Shown: positions 17,932 to 27,942, counted from the stretch's first letter. The stretch is DNA of 64,000 nt from Brytella acorum (GCF_029309905.1 NZ_JARBJP010000001.1:620001-684000); one strand, 5' to 3'. Notes: generated from the sequence alone by a model not told the origin. Made by a program: numbers and translations.

Positions 17932-18327
17932 GAGAATGCCTCTTGAGGAAAATGCGGTTTGAAAATGGCACTGCGACGTGCCTTCCCGCTGACCGATCGA
18001 GCAGACGTGAAGGCGTCGGCTATGGAACAGAATGTGGGTTCGTCGCTTTATGGCATCGCAACGTGTAGCGAAATTGCTACGGGTCGGTGCTTGTTCTGCG
18101 CAATGTCACATGAGAATGTGATGCTGTTGAGGCGGATGGCGTTGGCACTGAGCGCGGTGCGCGTGCGGTCGTGGCCTCGGAGTGCCCACGACAGGAGTTC
18201 CAACGGTGGCGATCCCCCGTGGTGTCTCCTGCTCTGTGGTCTGTCTCTCATCCGTCGGACTTATGCCCGCATCGCATCTCAGCGTTTTTCGTTAGACGTG
18301 GTGGCCCATTTCGGAGGTTGGAAATTA
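17932..18327. promoter_or_regulatory. Intergenic leader of the pentose phosphate cluster
   Basis: This 396-base space between the divergent hydrolase gene and tkt holds no gene I can support. The tkt frame stays open upstream to about 17959, but that extension looks unlike any transketolase N-terminus. Two inverted repeats stand out: GTAGC-N6-GCTAC at 18065-18080 and TCACAT-GAGA-ATGTGA at 18106-18121. They are candidate operators or leader hairpins for the long downstream operon. I could not identify a convincing promoter. Confidence 0.4.
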
Positions 18328-20442
18328 ATGCGTTCGATCAGCAACCATGCGGTTATGGCCGCCGAGGCCGGGGGCGCGCGCGTGAACGACGTCGCGCGAC
18401 TGAGCATCGACACGATCCGCACGCTCTCCATGGATGCTGTCCAGAAGGCCAATTCGGGTCATCCGGGCACGGCCATGGCGCTGGCGCCGGCGATGTATAC
18501 CCTTTGGCAGAACGAGCTGAGATACGATCCGGCCAATCCGATCTGGCCCGCCCGTGACCGTTTCGTTCTGTCGATCGGTCATGCGTCCATGCTCCTTTAT
18601 TCCACGATCTTCCTCACTGGCGTGAAGAACGTGGTGAACGGCAAGGTCGTGAACGAGCCTTCGCTGACGGTCGAGGATCTCAAGCAGTTCCGCCAGATTG
18701 ATTCCAAGACGCCGGGGCATCCGGAATACCATCATACCGCCGGTGTCGAGACGACGACGGGTCCGCTAGGCGCTGGTTGCGGCAATTCGGTCGGCCTGGC
18801 CATGGCCGAGAAGTGGCTCGCGGCCCACTACAACCGCCCCGGCTTCGATCTGTTCGATTATCACACCTACGTGTTTTGCGGTGACGGCGACATGATGGAG
18901 GGTGTGTCTTCCGAAGCGGCCTCCACCGCCGGACATCTCGGGTTGGGGAACCTGACGTGGTTCTATGACAGCAACCGCATCTCCATCGAGGGCTCGACGG
19001 ACCTCGCCTTCACGGAAGACGTGGGCAAGCGGTTCGAGGGCTATAAGTGGCATGTTCAGGTCGTCAAGGACGTCAACGATCTCGAAGCGGTGACGGCTGC
19101 GATTCATGAAGCGCATCGCGTCAAGGATCGTCCGAGCCTCATCATCCTTCACACGGTGATCGGTTATGGCGCGCCGAAGAAGGCGGGCACCGCCTCCGCG
19201 CATGGCGAGCCGCTGGGTGCCGAGGAAATCAAGGGCGCGAAGGCTTCCTACGGCTGGCCGTCTGATGTGCCGGATTTCTATGTTCCCGAGGGCGTTCAGG
19301 CGCACTTCCAGGACGGTCTGGGCAAGCGCGGCGCGCGCGACAGCGCCGAATGGTACCGGAAGTTCGACGCTTATTCGAAGGAATATCCGAAGGAGGCCGC
19401 CGAACTGAAGGCGATCTTCGAGAATCGTCTGCCTGAGGGTTGGGACAAGGATATTCCGACGTTCGACGCTGACCCCAAGGGTCTCGCGTCGCGGGCCAGT
19501 TCGGGGAAGGTCATCAACGCGGTTGCGAAAAACCTGCCCTGGATGCTCGGTGGTTCGGCGGACCTGTCGCCTTCGACGAAAACCAATCTCACCTTCGAGG
19601 GTGCGGGCATCTTTCAGCCGCCCCAGTGGAACGGCAGCTATGGTGGTCGTAACATCGCGTTCGGCGTGCGCGAGCATGCGATGGGCGCGATCAGCAACGG
19701 TCTCGCGCTGAGCGGGTTGCGGGCTTACTGTTCGGGCTTCCTGATCTTCTCCGATTACATGAAGGCGCCCATCCGCCTGTCGGCGCTGATGAAGCTGCCC
19801 GTCACCTATATCTTTACCCACGACTCCATCGGCGTGGGCGAAGACGGTCCCACGCATCAGCCGATCGAACAGCTCGCGCAGCTTCGTGCCACTCCGGGGA
19901 TCGTCACCATTCGGCCGGGCGATGCGAACGAGGTTTCCGAGGCGTGGCGTTTCCTCGTGCCGACGCTTCATGAGCCCGTGGCCCTGATCCTGAGCCGTCA
20001 GGACCTGCCGACCCTGGATCGCTCGAAATACGCGCCCGTTTCGGGACTCGCCAAGGGCGCTTATGTGCTGGCCAGTTGTGAAGGCAAGCCGGACGTCATC
20101 CTCATGGCATCGGGTTCGGAAGTCGGGCTCGTGGTCGCCGCATACGAGCAGTTGGTGTCCAAGGGCGTGAAGGCGCGCGTCGTATCCTTCCCCAGCTTCG
20201 AGTTGTTCGAACGCCAGGATCAGGCTTATCGCGACAGCGTTCTGCCACCCGATGTCAAGGGCCGCGTCGCTGTCGAGCAGGCATCGCCGTTCGGCTGGGA
20301 TCGCTATGCCGGCTTTGGCGGCGCGATGATCGGGATGAACGATTTCGGGGCTTCGGCGCCCCTGAAGGATCTGCTCGTGAAGTTCGGTTTCACGGTTGAG
20401 CACGTCGTCAGCGAAGCCCTGAAGCAGGCCGAACGCAAGTAA
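18328..20442 (+). CDS. tkt: Transketolase
   Basis: Transketolase moves two-carbon units between ketose and aldose phosphates in the non-oxidative pentose phosphate pathway, using thiamine diphosphate. The protein has about 704 residues. It shows ANSGHPGTAMALAPAMYTLW near the N-terminus, the TPP/Mg motif GDGDMMEGVSSEA with the NLTWFYDSN partner, and GVREHAMGAISNGLAL plus THDSIGVGEDGPTHQP in the pyrimidine domain. The ATG at 18328 follows GGAGG at 18313-18317 and gives a normal N-terminus. It heads the cluster tkt-tal/pgi-gnd-zwf-HAD-pgl-rpiA-gntK. Confidence 0.97.
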   Translation: MRSISNHAVMAAEAGGARVNDVARLSIDTIRTLSMDAVQKANSGHPGTAMALAPAMYTLWQNELRYDPANPIWPARDRFVLSIGHASMLLYSTIFLTGVKNVVNGKVVNEPSLTVEDLKQFRQIDSKTPGHPEYHHTAGVETTTGPLGAGCGNSVGLAMAEKWLAAHYNRPGFDLFDYHTYVFCGDGDMMEGVSSEAASTAGHLGLGNLTWFYDSNRISIEGSTDLAFTEDVGKRFEGYKWHVQVVKDVNDLEAVTAAIHEAHRVKDRPSLIILHTVIGYGAPKKAGTASAHGEPLGAEEIKGAKASYGWPSDVPDFYVPEGVQAHFQDGLGKRGARDSAEWYRKFDAYSKEYPKEAAELKAIFENRLPEGWDKDIPTFDADPKGLASRASSGKVINAVAKNLPWMLGGSADLSPSTKTNLTFEGAGIFQPPQWNGSYGGRNIAFGVREHAMGAISNGLALSGLRAYCSGFLIFSDYMKAPIRLSALMKLPVTYIFTHDSIGVGEDGPTHQPIEQLAQLRATPGIVTIRPGDANEVSEAWRFLVPTLHEPVALILSRQDLPTLDRSKYAPVSGLAKGAYVLASCEGKPDVILMASGSEVGLVVAAYEQLVSKGVKARVVSFPSFELFERQDQAYRDSVLPPDVKGRVAVEQASPFGWDRYAGFGGAMIGMNDFGASAPLKDLLVKFGFTVEHVVSEALKQAERK

Positions 20443-20580
20443 GTCGCGTCCGCGGTCCGCTTGGCGGGCAATCCGCCGGGCAGACCGCGCTTTGCACGCC
20501 GGAATGTCGCGGCCTGGAGAACAGGTCACAACGCAGGTGGCGGGCTCCAGGCCCGATCTGCGGATTACGAGGAGGATGTC

Positions 20581-23460
20581 ATGGACGTCGATCACAAGTC
20601 ACACGACCACAAGTCGGACGGCAGAGGTGCCAATCCGCTTGTCGCCCTCAGCAAGCACGGCCAGTCACCCTGGCTGGATTTCATTCAGCGTTCGTTCACG
20701 GAAAATGGCAGCCTGAAGAAACTCGTCGATGAGGACGGGCTTCGGGGCGTAACGTCCAACCCGGCCATTTTCGAAAAGGCGATGGGGGCCGGCACCGAGT
20801 ACGATCCTCAGATGAAGGAACTGCTGGCGCACGAAACGTTGTCGGCGGGCGAACTCTACGAGAAACTCGCCATTACCGACATCCAGGCTACCGCGAAGGT
20901 CATGCACCCTGTGTTCGTGGAGACGAAGGGGCTTGATGGCTATGTCAGTCTGGAAGTTTCGCCTTATCTGGCTTTCGACACCGTAGGTACGACGGAAGAG
21001 GCGCGCCGTCTCTGGAAAGCCGTCCACCGCGAAAACCTGATGATCAAAATTCCCGGCACGAAGGAAGGCATTCCGGCCTTCGAGACGGTGACGTCCGAAG
21101 GAATTAGCGTCAACGTGACGCTGCTCTTCTCGCTTGATGCGTATAAGAATGTGCTCGAGGCCTATATCAAGGGGCTCGAAGCGCGTCATGCCAAGGGACA
21201 GGACATCTCGAAGATCGCGAGTGTCGCCTCGTTCTTCGTCAGCCGTATCGACGGAAAGATCGATGCCGAGATCGACAAGCGTGTGGCGGCGGGCGACAAG
21301 GACGCCGACGCCCTGAAGGCGCTGCGCGGCAAGGTCGCGATCGCGAATGCGAAAATTGCTTACCAGCACTATCTGGACGTCACGAAGTCCGCGCGCTGGC
21401 AGAAGCTCGCCGCTGCCGGTGCGAACCCGCAGCGTCTGCTCTGGGCTTCGACCGGCACGAAGGACAAGGCGTATTCCGACGTCCTCTACGTGGACTCTCT
21501 GATCGGTGCGGACACGGTCAACACCATTCCGCCCGCGACATTCGACGCTTTCCGCGACCACGGTAAAGTCAGCGACAGCCTCACGCATGATGTCGCTGGC
21601 GCGACGCATGTGATGGCGGAGCAGAAGCGCCTGGGTCTCAACCTCGATGCCGTCACCGAAACGCTGGTCACCGAAGGGTGTGCCTCGTTCTGCGATGCGT
21701 TCGACAAGCTGCTCGGGGCGGTAGCCAACAAGCAGAGGACGTTTCTCGGAGACAAACTGATCGCGCAGGAGGCGCATCTGCCGGGGGAGTTCGCAGCGGC
21801 CGTTAAGGCCGAGGTCGAGAACTGGCGCAAGCACGGTAAGCTCCGCAAGCTCTGGGCGCGCGATCCTTCTGTCTGGACAGGTGGTGAAGAAGCGAAATGG
21901 CTGAAATGGCTCGATATCGTCGACGAGCGTCTGGCGCATGTCGACGAGCTTGAAGCGTTCGCGAAAGAGGTCAGGGCCAAGGGTTTCACCGATGTCCTGT
22001 TGCTGGGCATGGGTGGTTCGAGCCTCGGGCCGGAGGTGATCGCCGAGACGTTCGGTCGGCATGAGGGCTTTCCGACGCTGCATGTCCTTGACAGCACGGA
22101 CCCCCAGCAGGTCGTGACCTACGAGAAATCGGTCGATCTGAAGAAGACGCTGTTCATCGTCTCGTCCAAGTCGGGCGGCACGCTGGAGCCGAATATTCTC
22201 AAGGCCTATTTCTTTGCGGCTGCCGAAAAAGCGCTGGGTCATGCGCCCGGATCGCATTTCGTGGCGGTGACCGATCCCGGTTCGCACATGGAAGCGGTCG
22301 CCAGGAAAGACGGCTTCTGGAAGATCTTCTACGGCGAAAAGGAGATCGGCGGTCGGTTCTCGGTCCTGTCCAATTTCGGTCTGGTCCCGGCGGCGGCGAG
22401 TGGCCTGAACGTCCGTCACTTCCTGCATTCCGCGCTCCATGGGGTCCGGGAAGCCGCGGCGAGCGTGCCTCCGGAAGAGAATGACGCGCTCAAACTCGGC
22501 GTCATTCTTGGGGTTGGCGCGACCACGTTTGGGCGCGACAAGGTCACGATCGTGGCGTCGCCCGCGATTTATGACCTCGGTGCGTGGCTTGAGCAGTTGA
22601 TTGCCGAGTCGACCGGCAAGCGCGGCAAGGGTCTGATTCCCATTGACGACGAGACGCTCGGCGCCGCGTCAGTCTATGGCAAGGACCGCGTTTTTGCCTA
22701 TCTGCGCTTGAAAGATGCGCCTTGTCCCCATCAGGAGAAGGCCATCAAGGCGCTCAGGGATGCGGGCGAGCCCGTTGTCACCCTCGATCTGGCCGACAAG
22801 ATCCAGGTTGCGCAGGCCTTCTTCCACTGGGAGTTTGCCACGGCGGTGGCCGGTTCCGTTCTGGGCATCGATCCGTTCGATCAGCCCGATGTCGAGGCCA
22901 GCAAGGTCGAGACGAAGAAGCTGACCAATGCGTTCAATGAAACGGGAGCTCTGCCGCCGGAAACACCGTTCGCCAAGGATGGTCCGTTTGCCTTCTATGC
23001 GGATGGCACGAACGCCAAGGCGCTTGGCACAGGGGACGTGGTTGCGATCCTCAAGGCGCATTTCGGTCGTGTAAAAGCGGGCGACTATGTGGGTGTGCTT
23101 GCCTATGTCGAGCGCGATACGGCGACGCGGGAATGGATTCAGAAAGTGCGCCTGGGACTGCGGGACGCCCTCAAGGTTGCCACGGCGGCCGAGTTCGGTC
23201 CCCGCTTCCTCCATTCGACCGGACAGGCGTACAAAGGCGGTCCTGATACCGGCGTTTTCCTGCAGATTACGGCGGATGACGTGGCGGATCTCGGTGTTCC
23301 GGGTGAGAAATACACGTTCGGCGTGGTGAAGGCAGCTCAGGCGCGTGGTGATTTCGATGTTCTGTCGGAGCGTCACCGGCGCGCCCTGCGCGTCCACGTC
23401 AGCGGCTCACTGGATGTCGGGCTGAAGTTGCTGGCCGAGGCGATCGCCAAGGCTGTTTGA
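20581..23460 (+). CDS. Bifunctional transaldolase/glucose-6-phosphate isomerase
   Basis: The protein has about 959 residues and two enzymes in one chain. The N-terminal transaldolase (about residues 15-380) shows [13 protein letters not shown] and the Schiff-base Lys156 in [11 protein letters not shown]. The C-terminal glucose-6-phosphate isomerase (about 400-959) shows [13 protein letters not shown] near residue 477, [10 protein letters not shown] and SDPGSH-like blocks, and the catalytic region near TGKRGKG. It links fructose 6-phosphate formed by transaldolase and transketolase directly to glucose 6-phosphate, which helps cyclic pentose phosphate flux. The fusion is known in acetic acid bacteria and some other lineages. 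The ATG at 20581 follows GAGGAGG; an upstream in-frame ATG is unlikely. A stable hairpin follows. Confidence 0.95.
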   Translation: MDVDHKSHDHKSDGRGANPLVALSKHGQSPWLDFIQRSFTENGSLKKLVDEDGLRGVTSNPAIFEKAMGAGTEYDPQMKELLAHETLSAGELYEKLAITDIQATAKVMHPVFVETKGLDGYVSLEVSPYLAFDTVGTTEEARRLWKAVHRENLMIKIPGTKEGIPAFETVTSEGISVNVTLLFSLDAYKNVLEAYIKGLEARHAKGQDISKIASVASFFVSRIDGKIDAEIDKRVAAGDKDADALKALRGKVAIANAKIAYQHYLDVTKSARWQKLAAAGANPQRLLWASTGTKDKAYSDVLYVDSLIGADTVNTIPPATFDAFRDHGKVSDSLTHDVAGATHVMAEQKRLGLNLDAVTETLVTEGCASFCDAFDKLLGAVANKQRTFLGDKLIAQEAHLPGEFAAAVKAEVENWRKHGKLRKLWARDPSVWTGGEEAKWLKWLDIVDERLAHVDELEAFAKEVRAKGFTDVLLLGMGGSSLGPEVIAETFGRHEGFPTLHVLDSTDPQQVVTYEKSVDLKKTLFIVSSKSGGTLEPNILKAYFFAAAEKALGHAPGSHFVAVTDPGSHMEAVARKDGFWKIFYGEKEIGGRFSVLSNFGLVPAAASGLNVRHFLHSALHGVREAAASVPPEENDALKLGVILGVGATTFGRDKVTIVASPAIYDLGAWLEQLIAESTGKRGKGLIPIDDETLGAASVYGKDRVFAYLRLKDAPCPHQEKAIKALRDAGEPVVTLDLADKIQVAQAFFHWEFATAVAGSVLGIDPFDQPDVEASKVETKKLTNAFNETGALPPETPFAKDGPFAFYADGTNAKALGTGDVVAILKAHFGRVKAGDYVGVLAYVERDTATREWIQKVRLGLRDALKVATAAEFGPRFLHSTGQAYKGGPDTGVFLQITADDVADLGVPGEKYTFGVVKAAQARGDFDVLSERHRRALRVHVSGSLDVGLKLLAEAIAKAV

Positions 23461-23468
23461 AGACAGAC

Positions 23469-23496
23469 GGACGGTCCCGCGTTTTCGGGACCGTCC
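23469..23496 (+). terminator. Hairpin after tal-pgi, no U tract
   Basis: A perfect 11-pair stem (23469-23479 with 23486-23496, loop CGTTTT) lies eight bases after the stop codon. No T run follows, so it could be a partial terminator or an RNA-processing/stability hairpin inside the operon rather than a full stop. Confidence 0.5.
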
Positions 23497-23551
23497 ATCC
23501 CTCTCTGGGAAGCAGTGCGCCTGTAAATCCGGCGTACGGGAGAATGAAGAT

Positions 23552-24547
23552 ATGCAGATCGGTATCGTCGGCCTCGGCCGCATGGGCGGGAATATCGCGG
23601 TTCGCCTAAGTCGTCACGGCCATGACGTGGTGCTGTTCGACCGCGATCCCGCCGTCGTGGCGAAGGTTCATGATCGTGCCGAGGGCGGTCGGGCGATCCA
23701 GGCGAGCAGCGTTGCGGATCTTGCGAACAAGATCACGGCGAAGCGCAAGATCGTATGGGTCATGCTGCCCGCGGGCGAGATCACCGAAGCCTGCGTGCAG
23801 GAACTCAAGGGTCTGCTCGGCGAGGGTGACATCGTCATCGACGGCGGCAATTCCTATTACAAGGATGACGTGCGGCGCGCGAAGGAACTTGCGGAAAAGG
23901 GTATTCACTACGTCGATGTCGGCACGTCCGGCGGCGTTTGGGGCCTCGAGCGCGGCTATTGCATGATGTATGGCGGCACGAAGGATGCGGCCGATCATAT
24001 CGACCCCATCCTCAAGGCGCTCTCACCCGGAAAAGGCGATGTCCCGCGTACGCAGGATCGCGACAGGGAAGGTCTCGATCCACGTGCGGAGGAGGGATAT
24101 CTCCACTGTGGTCCCGCGGGTTCGGGACACTTCGTGAAGATGGTCCATAATGGTATCGAATACGGCATGATGCAGGCCTTTGCCGAAGGCTTCGACGTCA
24201 TGAAGAGCAAGAATTCGCCGGTTCTGCCGGAAGGCGAGCGTTTCGATCTGAACATGGCTGACATCGCTGAAGTCTGGCGCCGCGGCAGTGTCGTTTCGTC
24301 CTGGCTGCTCGATCTGACCGCGGATGCGTTGGCGAAAAACGGCGAACTGTCCGAATTCTCGGGACAGGTTGCCGATTCCGGCGAAGGTCGCTGGACGATC
24401 GAGGCGGCCATTGAGGAAAGTGTTCCGGTGCCCGTCATGACGGCGGCGCTGTTCACCCGTTTCCGGTCGCGGACGGGCAATAATTATGCCGAGAAGGTTC
24501 TCTCGGCGATGCGCTTCGGCTTCGGCGGACACGTCGAGAAGAAGTAA
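23552..24547 (+). CDS. gnd: 6-phosphogluconate dehydrogenase, decarboxylating (short type)
   Basis: Gnd converts 6-phosphogluconate to ribulose 5-phosphate and CO2. The 331-residue length marks the short GndA type rather than the roughly 470-residue enterobacterial type. The Rossmann motif is GLGRMGG, with Asp30 at the end of the second strand (VLFDRDP). An acidic residue there usually favours NAD+ over NADP+, which fits published NAD preference of acetic acid bacterial enzymes. Substrate blocks are [10 protein letters not shown] and the catalytic Lys/His region [16 protein letters not shown]. It lies between tal-pgi and zwf, bounded by hairpins on both sides. The start has a GGGAGAATGAAG ribosome region. 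Confidence 0.96.
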   Translation: MQIGIVGLGRMGGNIAVRLSRHGHDVVLFDRDPAVVAKVHDRAEGGRAIQASSVADLANKITAKRKIVWVMLPAGEITEACVQELKGLLGEGDIVIDGGNSYYKDDVRRAKELAEKGIHYVDVGTSGGVWGLERGYCMMYGGTKDAADHIDPILKALSPGKGDVPRTQDRDREGLDPRAEEGYLHCGPAGSGHFVKMVHNGIEYGMMQAFAEGFDVMKSKNSPVLPEGERFDLNMADIAEVWRRGSVVSSWLLDLTADALAKNGELSEFSGQVADSGEGRWTIEAAIEESVPVPVMTAALFTRFRSRTGNNYAEKVLSAMRFGFGGHVEKK

Positions 24548-24562
24548 GGCAGCGACGCCCGT

Positions 24563-24614
24563 CCCGCCACGTGCTGGCGGGCGTACCCTGCGCCCTGTCC
24601 TGCCTCGGGACAGG
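24563..24614 (+). other. Two hairpins between gnd and zwf
   Basis: CCCGCCA pairs with TGGCGGG (24563-24569 with 24575-24581) and CCTGTCC pairs with GGACAGG (24594-24600 with 24608-24614). There is no T run. Tandem GC-rich hairpins between cotranscribed genes often mark processing or differential mRNA stability; that role is inferred. Confidence 0.4.
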
Positions 24615-24640
24615 ACAGTCAGCTGCAGAGGTCAGAAGAC

Positions 24641-26191
24641 ATGGTTGAAGTTCTCGCTACGGCGAAATCGTCACTCCCCACGACAAAAGAGCAGACTCAG
24701 GGTCTCGAACCGGCGCCTCCGGGCACATTCGTGATCTTCGGCGGCGGCGGTGATCTGACGCGGCGCCTGCTGATGCCGGCACTCTATAATCTCGCCTGTT
24801 CGGGGCTTCTCAATGAGGATTTCTCGATTGTCATTGTCGATTGGGCCGAACTGAGCGACGAGGATCTGATCACTCAGTTCCGTGCGTCCATCGACGATTT
24901 CGTCAACAAGCGCGGCACGACGGCCACCGAACTCCAGCACCAGGTCTGGGAGCGTCTGACGGCCAATACCAGCTATCTGCGCGGTTCGTTTGAAGATGCG
25001 GCGACCTATCATGCGCTGGGCGAGCGAATCTCCGGACGCAACGCTGTGTTCTACCTCGCGGTCGCGGCACGTTTCTTTGGCACCATCGTCGACAATCTCG
25101 GCGAGAGTGGACTGGCGCGGGAGGAAAACGGTGTTACGCGCCGGGTCATCATCGAGAAGCCGTTCGGTTCCGACCTGGCTTCCGCGCGAGCCTTGAATGT
25201 GCGGCTTCAGCGATCACTCGATGAAACCCAGATCTATCGGATCGATCATTATCTCGGAAAAGAAACGGTCCAGAACATCCTGGCGCTTCGTTTCTCGAAT
25301 GGCATCTTCGAGCCGCTCTGGAACCGCCAGAATATCGATCACGTGCAGATTACCGCCGCTGAAACGGTCGGTGTCGAGAAACGGGGGCGTTTCTACGAGC
25401 AGACGGGGGCGACGCGTGACATGGTGCCGAACCATCTCATGCAGCTTCTGACCATGGTTGGCATGGAGGCTCCGACTTCCTTTGACGCCGACGCCGTTCG
25501 TGATGAAAAAGCCAAGGTTCTGGCGGCCGTTCAGCCGGTCAAGATGGAAGACATGGTGCGCGGGCAGTATGTCAGCGGGTCTTTCGGTGTTGGTGACGAG
25601 GCCGAAGCCCTGCGCGGATATCGCGAAGAGCAGGACATCGCGCTTGGCAGCCAGACTGAAACATACGTCGCCATGAAGCTCGGCATCGACAACTGGCGCT
25701 GGGCTGGCGTTCCGTTCTACCTGCGTACCGGAAAGCGTCTGCGGGTTCGCAAGACCGAGATCGCCATTCATTTCAAGCAGGCGCCCTTTGCCCTGTTCCG
25801 CGATACGCCGGTCGACAAGCTGACGCCTAACATTCTCGTTCTGCACATCCAGCCGACGGAAGGCGTGACACTTCAGTTTTCGGCCAAAGTGCCGGGGCCT
25901 GCGGTTCGGCTCGGTGGCGTGCGCATGAAGTTCGATTATTCCGACTGGTTCAGTGATGGACCGAGTACGGGCTACGAGACGCTCATTTACGACTGTCTGA
26001 TCGGTGACCAGACGCTCTTCCAGCGCGCCGACAATATCGAGGGTGGCTGGCGTATCGTTCAGCCCGCTCTGAGCGCGGCCGCGGGAGATCATGCGCCGCT
26101 TTCTTTCTATCCCGCCGGGCTTGACGGCCCCCGCGATGCGGACGAATTGCTGGCAAGGACGGGTCGTCGCTGGCTTGAACTATCGCGGTAA
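24641..26191 (+). CDS. zwf: Glucose-6-phosphate 1-dehydrogenase
   Basis: Zwf oxidises glucose 6-phosphate to 6-phosphogluconolactone with NAD(P)+. The 516-residue protein starts with a roughly 25-residue extension, then the nucleotide motif FGGGGDLTRRLLMPALY and the active-site signature YRIDHYLGKETVQN, with catalytic His near residue 203. EKPFGSDLASA and VPFYLRTGKRL are further family blocks. Length is normal. AGAGG precedes the ATG. Its position directly after gnd and before pgl keeps the three oxidative pentose phosphate steps together. Confidence 0.97.
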   Translation: MVEVLATAKSSLPTTKEQTQGLEPAPPGTFVIFGGGGDLTRRLLMPALYNLACSGLLNEDFSIVIVDWAELSDEDLITQFRASIDDFVNKRGTTATELQHQVWERLTANTSYLRGSFEDAATYHALGERISGRNAVFYLAVAARFFGTIVDNLGESGLAREENGVTRRVIIEKPFGSDLASARALNVRLQRSLDETQIYRIDHYLGKETVQNILALRFSNGIFEPLWNRQNIDHVQITAAETVGVEKRGRFYEQTGATRDMVPNHLMQLLTMVGMEAPTSFDADAVRDEKAKVLAAVQPVKMEDMVRGQYVSGSFGVGDEAEALRGYREEQDIALGSQTETYVAMKLGIDNWRWAGVPFYLRTGKRLRVRKTEIAIHFKQAPFALFRDTPVDKLTPNILVLHIQPTEGVTLQFSAKVPGPAVRLGGVRMKFDYSDWFSDGPSTGYETLIYDCLIGDQTLFQRADNIEGGWRIVQPALSAAAGDHAPLSFYPAGLDGPRDADELLARTGRRWLELSR

Positions 26192-26281
26192 AAGATCGGA
26201 AAATGGCGGGGCCGCGATGGGAGCGGTCAGGGCGCGAAGCGCCCGCCGCCCCAACAGGTGCGGGAAAAGGTCAAGGCGCTC

Positions 26282-27169
26282 ATGAAGGTCGATTTTGAAG
26301 CAACACACAGCGCGCTGAAGCCGCCTGCCACGCGGATAGGGCTGGTGGTGTCCGATATTGACGGCACACTGATCGGACCGGACAAGAAACTCACGCCCGA
26401 AACAATCAGCGCCGCACGCGCGTTGCGGGAGGCTGGAATTGCGCTGTGCCTCGTGAGTTCGCGGTCTCCGGAGGGAATGGTGGCGTTCCGTGGACCGCTG
26501 GGGCTCGACACACCCTATGCGGGGTTGAATGGCGGCATGGTCGTGTCGGCCGATGGCGACATCGTGGCCAGCCTCTCGCTTCCCGCGCAGGCGGCCTCGG
26601 ACGCGTATGACATGCTTCATGTCCATCACGTCGATGCTTGGCTGTTTCGAGGCCATGACTGGCTGATCCGGGATGCCGGAGCTCCTTATGTGGCGCATGA
26701 GGAGCGTGCCGTTGGCATCAAACCGACTGTCGTTCCTGACTTTCGCCCGTATTTCGAAGGTGTTGGCAAGATCATGGGATCAAGCGCCGATTACCCGCTG
26801 CTTCAGCGTATGGAAGTCGAGATCGGGGCCATGCTTGAAGGCGTGGCCAGTGTTCATCGGTCTTCTGACTACTATCTCGACATCACCCACCATGACGCCA
26901 ACAAAGGTTACGCGGCCCGGATGCTGGCGAAAACGCTCGGCGTCGACATGGGAGAGGTGGCCTGCATCGGCGACATGACGAACGATATTCCCATGCTCAA
27001 GGTTGCGGGTCTCGCGATCGCGATGGGGCAGTCCAGCGAAGCGGTTCGTGCATGGGCGCATGAAGTGACCGCGGCGAATGACCAGAACGGATGGGCCATG
27101 GCCATGCGTCAGTTCGTGTTGCCGCGCGCGCCCGTCGCGACAGGCACCAAGGAAGGAGAAGCGCCGTGA
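26282..27169 (+). CDS. HAD-superfamily (Cof-type) phosphatase
   Basis: The product, about 295 residues, is a HAD hydrolase of the Cof/IIB type, with motif I VVSDIDGTL, motif II LVSSRS, a C2B-type cap and motifs III/IV in the C-terminal GYAARMLAKTLGV and CIGDMTNDIPML. These enzymes dephosphorylate sugar phosphates or other small phosphates; the substrate here is unknown. The GTG of pgl overlaps its stop, and zwf lies upstream, so it sits in the middle of the oxidative pentose phosphate genes and may act on a pathway intermediate or damaged by-product. The ATG at 26282 (AAGG upstream) is preferred to a GTG at 26258. Confidence 0.88.
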   Translation: MKVDFEATHSALKPPATRIGLVVSDIDGTLIGPDKKLTPETISAARALREAGIALCLVSSRSPEGMVAFRGPLGLDTPYAGLNGGMVVSADGDIVASLSLPAQAASDAYDMLHVHHVDAWLFRGHDWLIRDAGAPYVAHEERAVGIKPTVVPDFRPYFEGVGKIMGSSADYPLLQRMEVEIGAMLEGVASVHRSSDYYLDITHHDANKGYAARMLAKTLGVDMGEVACIGDMTNDIPMLKVAGLAIAMGQSSEAVRAWAHEVTAANDQNGWAMAMRQFVLPRAPVATGTKEGEAP

Positions 27170-27942
27170 ACGCGCATGATGTAAAGAGCGCCGATGTGGT
27201 GATCCTGCCCGACGCGGAAGCTGTCGCTCATCACGTGGCGCACTGGCTTTTCAAGCTGGCGCTCGCCAAGACAGATGGGCCGTTCTCCATCGCCCTGTCG
27301 GGCGGGTCGACGCCCAAGCGGCTGTTCGAACTTCTCGCCCAGCGTTATATCGCGAGTCGTTTCCCCTGGCAGAACGTACATTTCTTTTTCGGCGACGAGC
27401 GGCATGTGCCGGTTGACGATCCGGCCAGCAACTACGCGATGAGCCATGCCGCGCTGTTCGAGCATGTGCCGGTGCCGCCCGAAAATGTGCATGCGATGCC
27501 GACCATGGGAACGCCGGAGGAGGATGCGGCGCGCTACGAACGCGAACTCAAGACGTTTTATGGCGCTGACACCCTGCAAGCCGGAAGACCGCTCTTCGAT
27601 GTCGTTCTTCTCGGCATGGGTGCCGATGGTCATACGGCGTCGCTTTTTCCTCGCCAGCCCGTTTTGAAGGACATGACGCACTGGGTCTCGACCTGCGTGC
27701 CGGACGATGCGCCGCATACGCGCCTGACGCTGACCTATCCCGCGATTCACTCCAGCCGACATGTCGTTTTCATGCTGGCCGGTGAGGCCAAGGCGGACAT
27801 GTTTGCTCGTGTGCGTCGCGGAGACGATGCCAGCCTGCCTTCAAGTCATGTGACGAGCGAAGGCGATATCTCCTTCGTCGTCGATCAGGCCGCCGCCAGG
27901 GATGTCGTGTCCGAGGATCTCGTGTCCAGGGATGTCGTGTGA
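27166..27942 (+). CDS. pgl: 6-phosphogluconolactonase
   Basis: Pgl hydrolyses 6-phosphogluconolactone to 6-phosphogluconate. The 258-residue protein has the DevB/Pgl blocks ALSGGSTPKRLFELL, VHFFFGDERHVP and LLGMGADGHTASLFP. The GTG at 27166 is preceded by GGAAGGAG and overlaps the stop of the HAD gene (GTGA); a longer in-frame reading from 27091 would overlap that gene by 79 bases and is less likely. The last 14 residues are encoded by a 15-base tandem repeat. The stop shares bases with the rpiA start. Confidence 0.95.
   Translation: MNAHDVKSADVVILPDAEAVAHHVAHWLFKLALAKTDGPFSIALSGGSTPKRLFELLAQRYIASRFPWQNVHFFFGDERHVPVDDPASNYAMSHAALFEHVPVPPENVHAMPTMGTPEEDAARYERELKTFYGADTLQAGRPLFDVVLLGMGADGHTASLFPRQPVLKDMTHWVSTCVPDDAPHTRLTLTYPAIHSSRHVVFMLAGEAKADMFARVRRGDDASLPSSHVTSEGDISFVVDQAAARDVVSEDLVSRDVV
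27901..27940 (+). repeat. 15-base tandem repeat at the pgl 3' end
   Basis: Three consecutive 15-base units start at 27901, 27916 and 27931, each beginning GATSTCGTGT. The first two differ at three positions; the third keeps the first ten bases and then enters the stop codon and the rpiA start. They encode DVVSE, DLVSR, DVV at the Pgl C-terminus. Copy number change would lengthen or shorten the tail in frame without breaking the gene. Confidence 0.7.

Noticed and set aside
16792-17946. 384-codon plus-strand open frame opposite the MBL-fold gene
   Set aside because: It is the mirror of the MBL-fold gene, which has clear HxHxDH metal ligands; the plus-strand product has no recognisable features.
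17959-18327. N-terminal extension of transketolase by 123 codons
   Set aside because: The frame is open, but the residues look unlike any transketolase, whereas the ATG at 18328 has GGAGG upstream and begins next to the conserved region.
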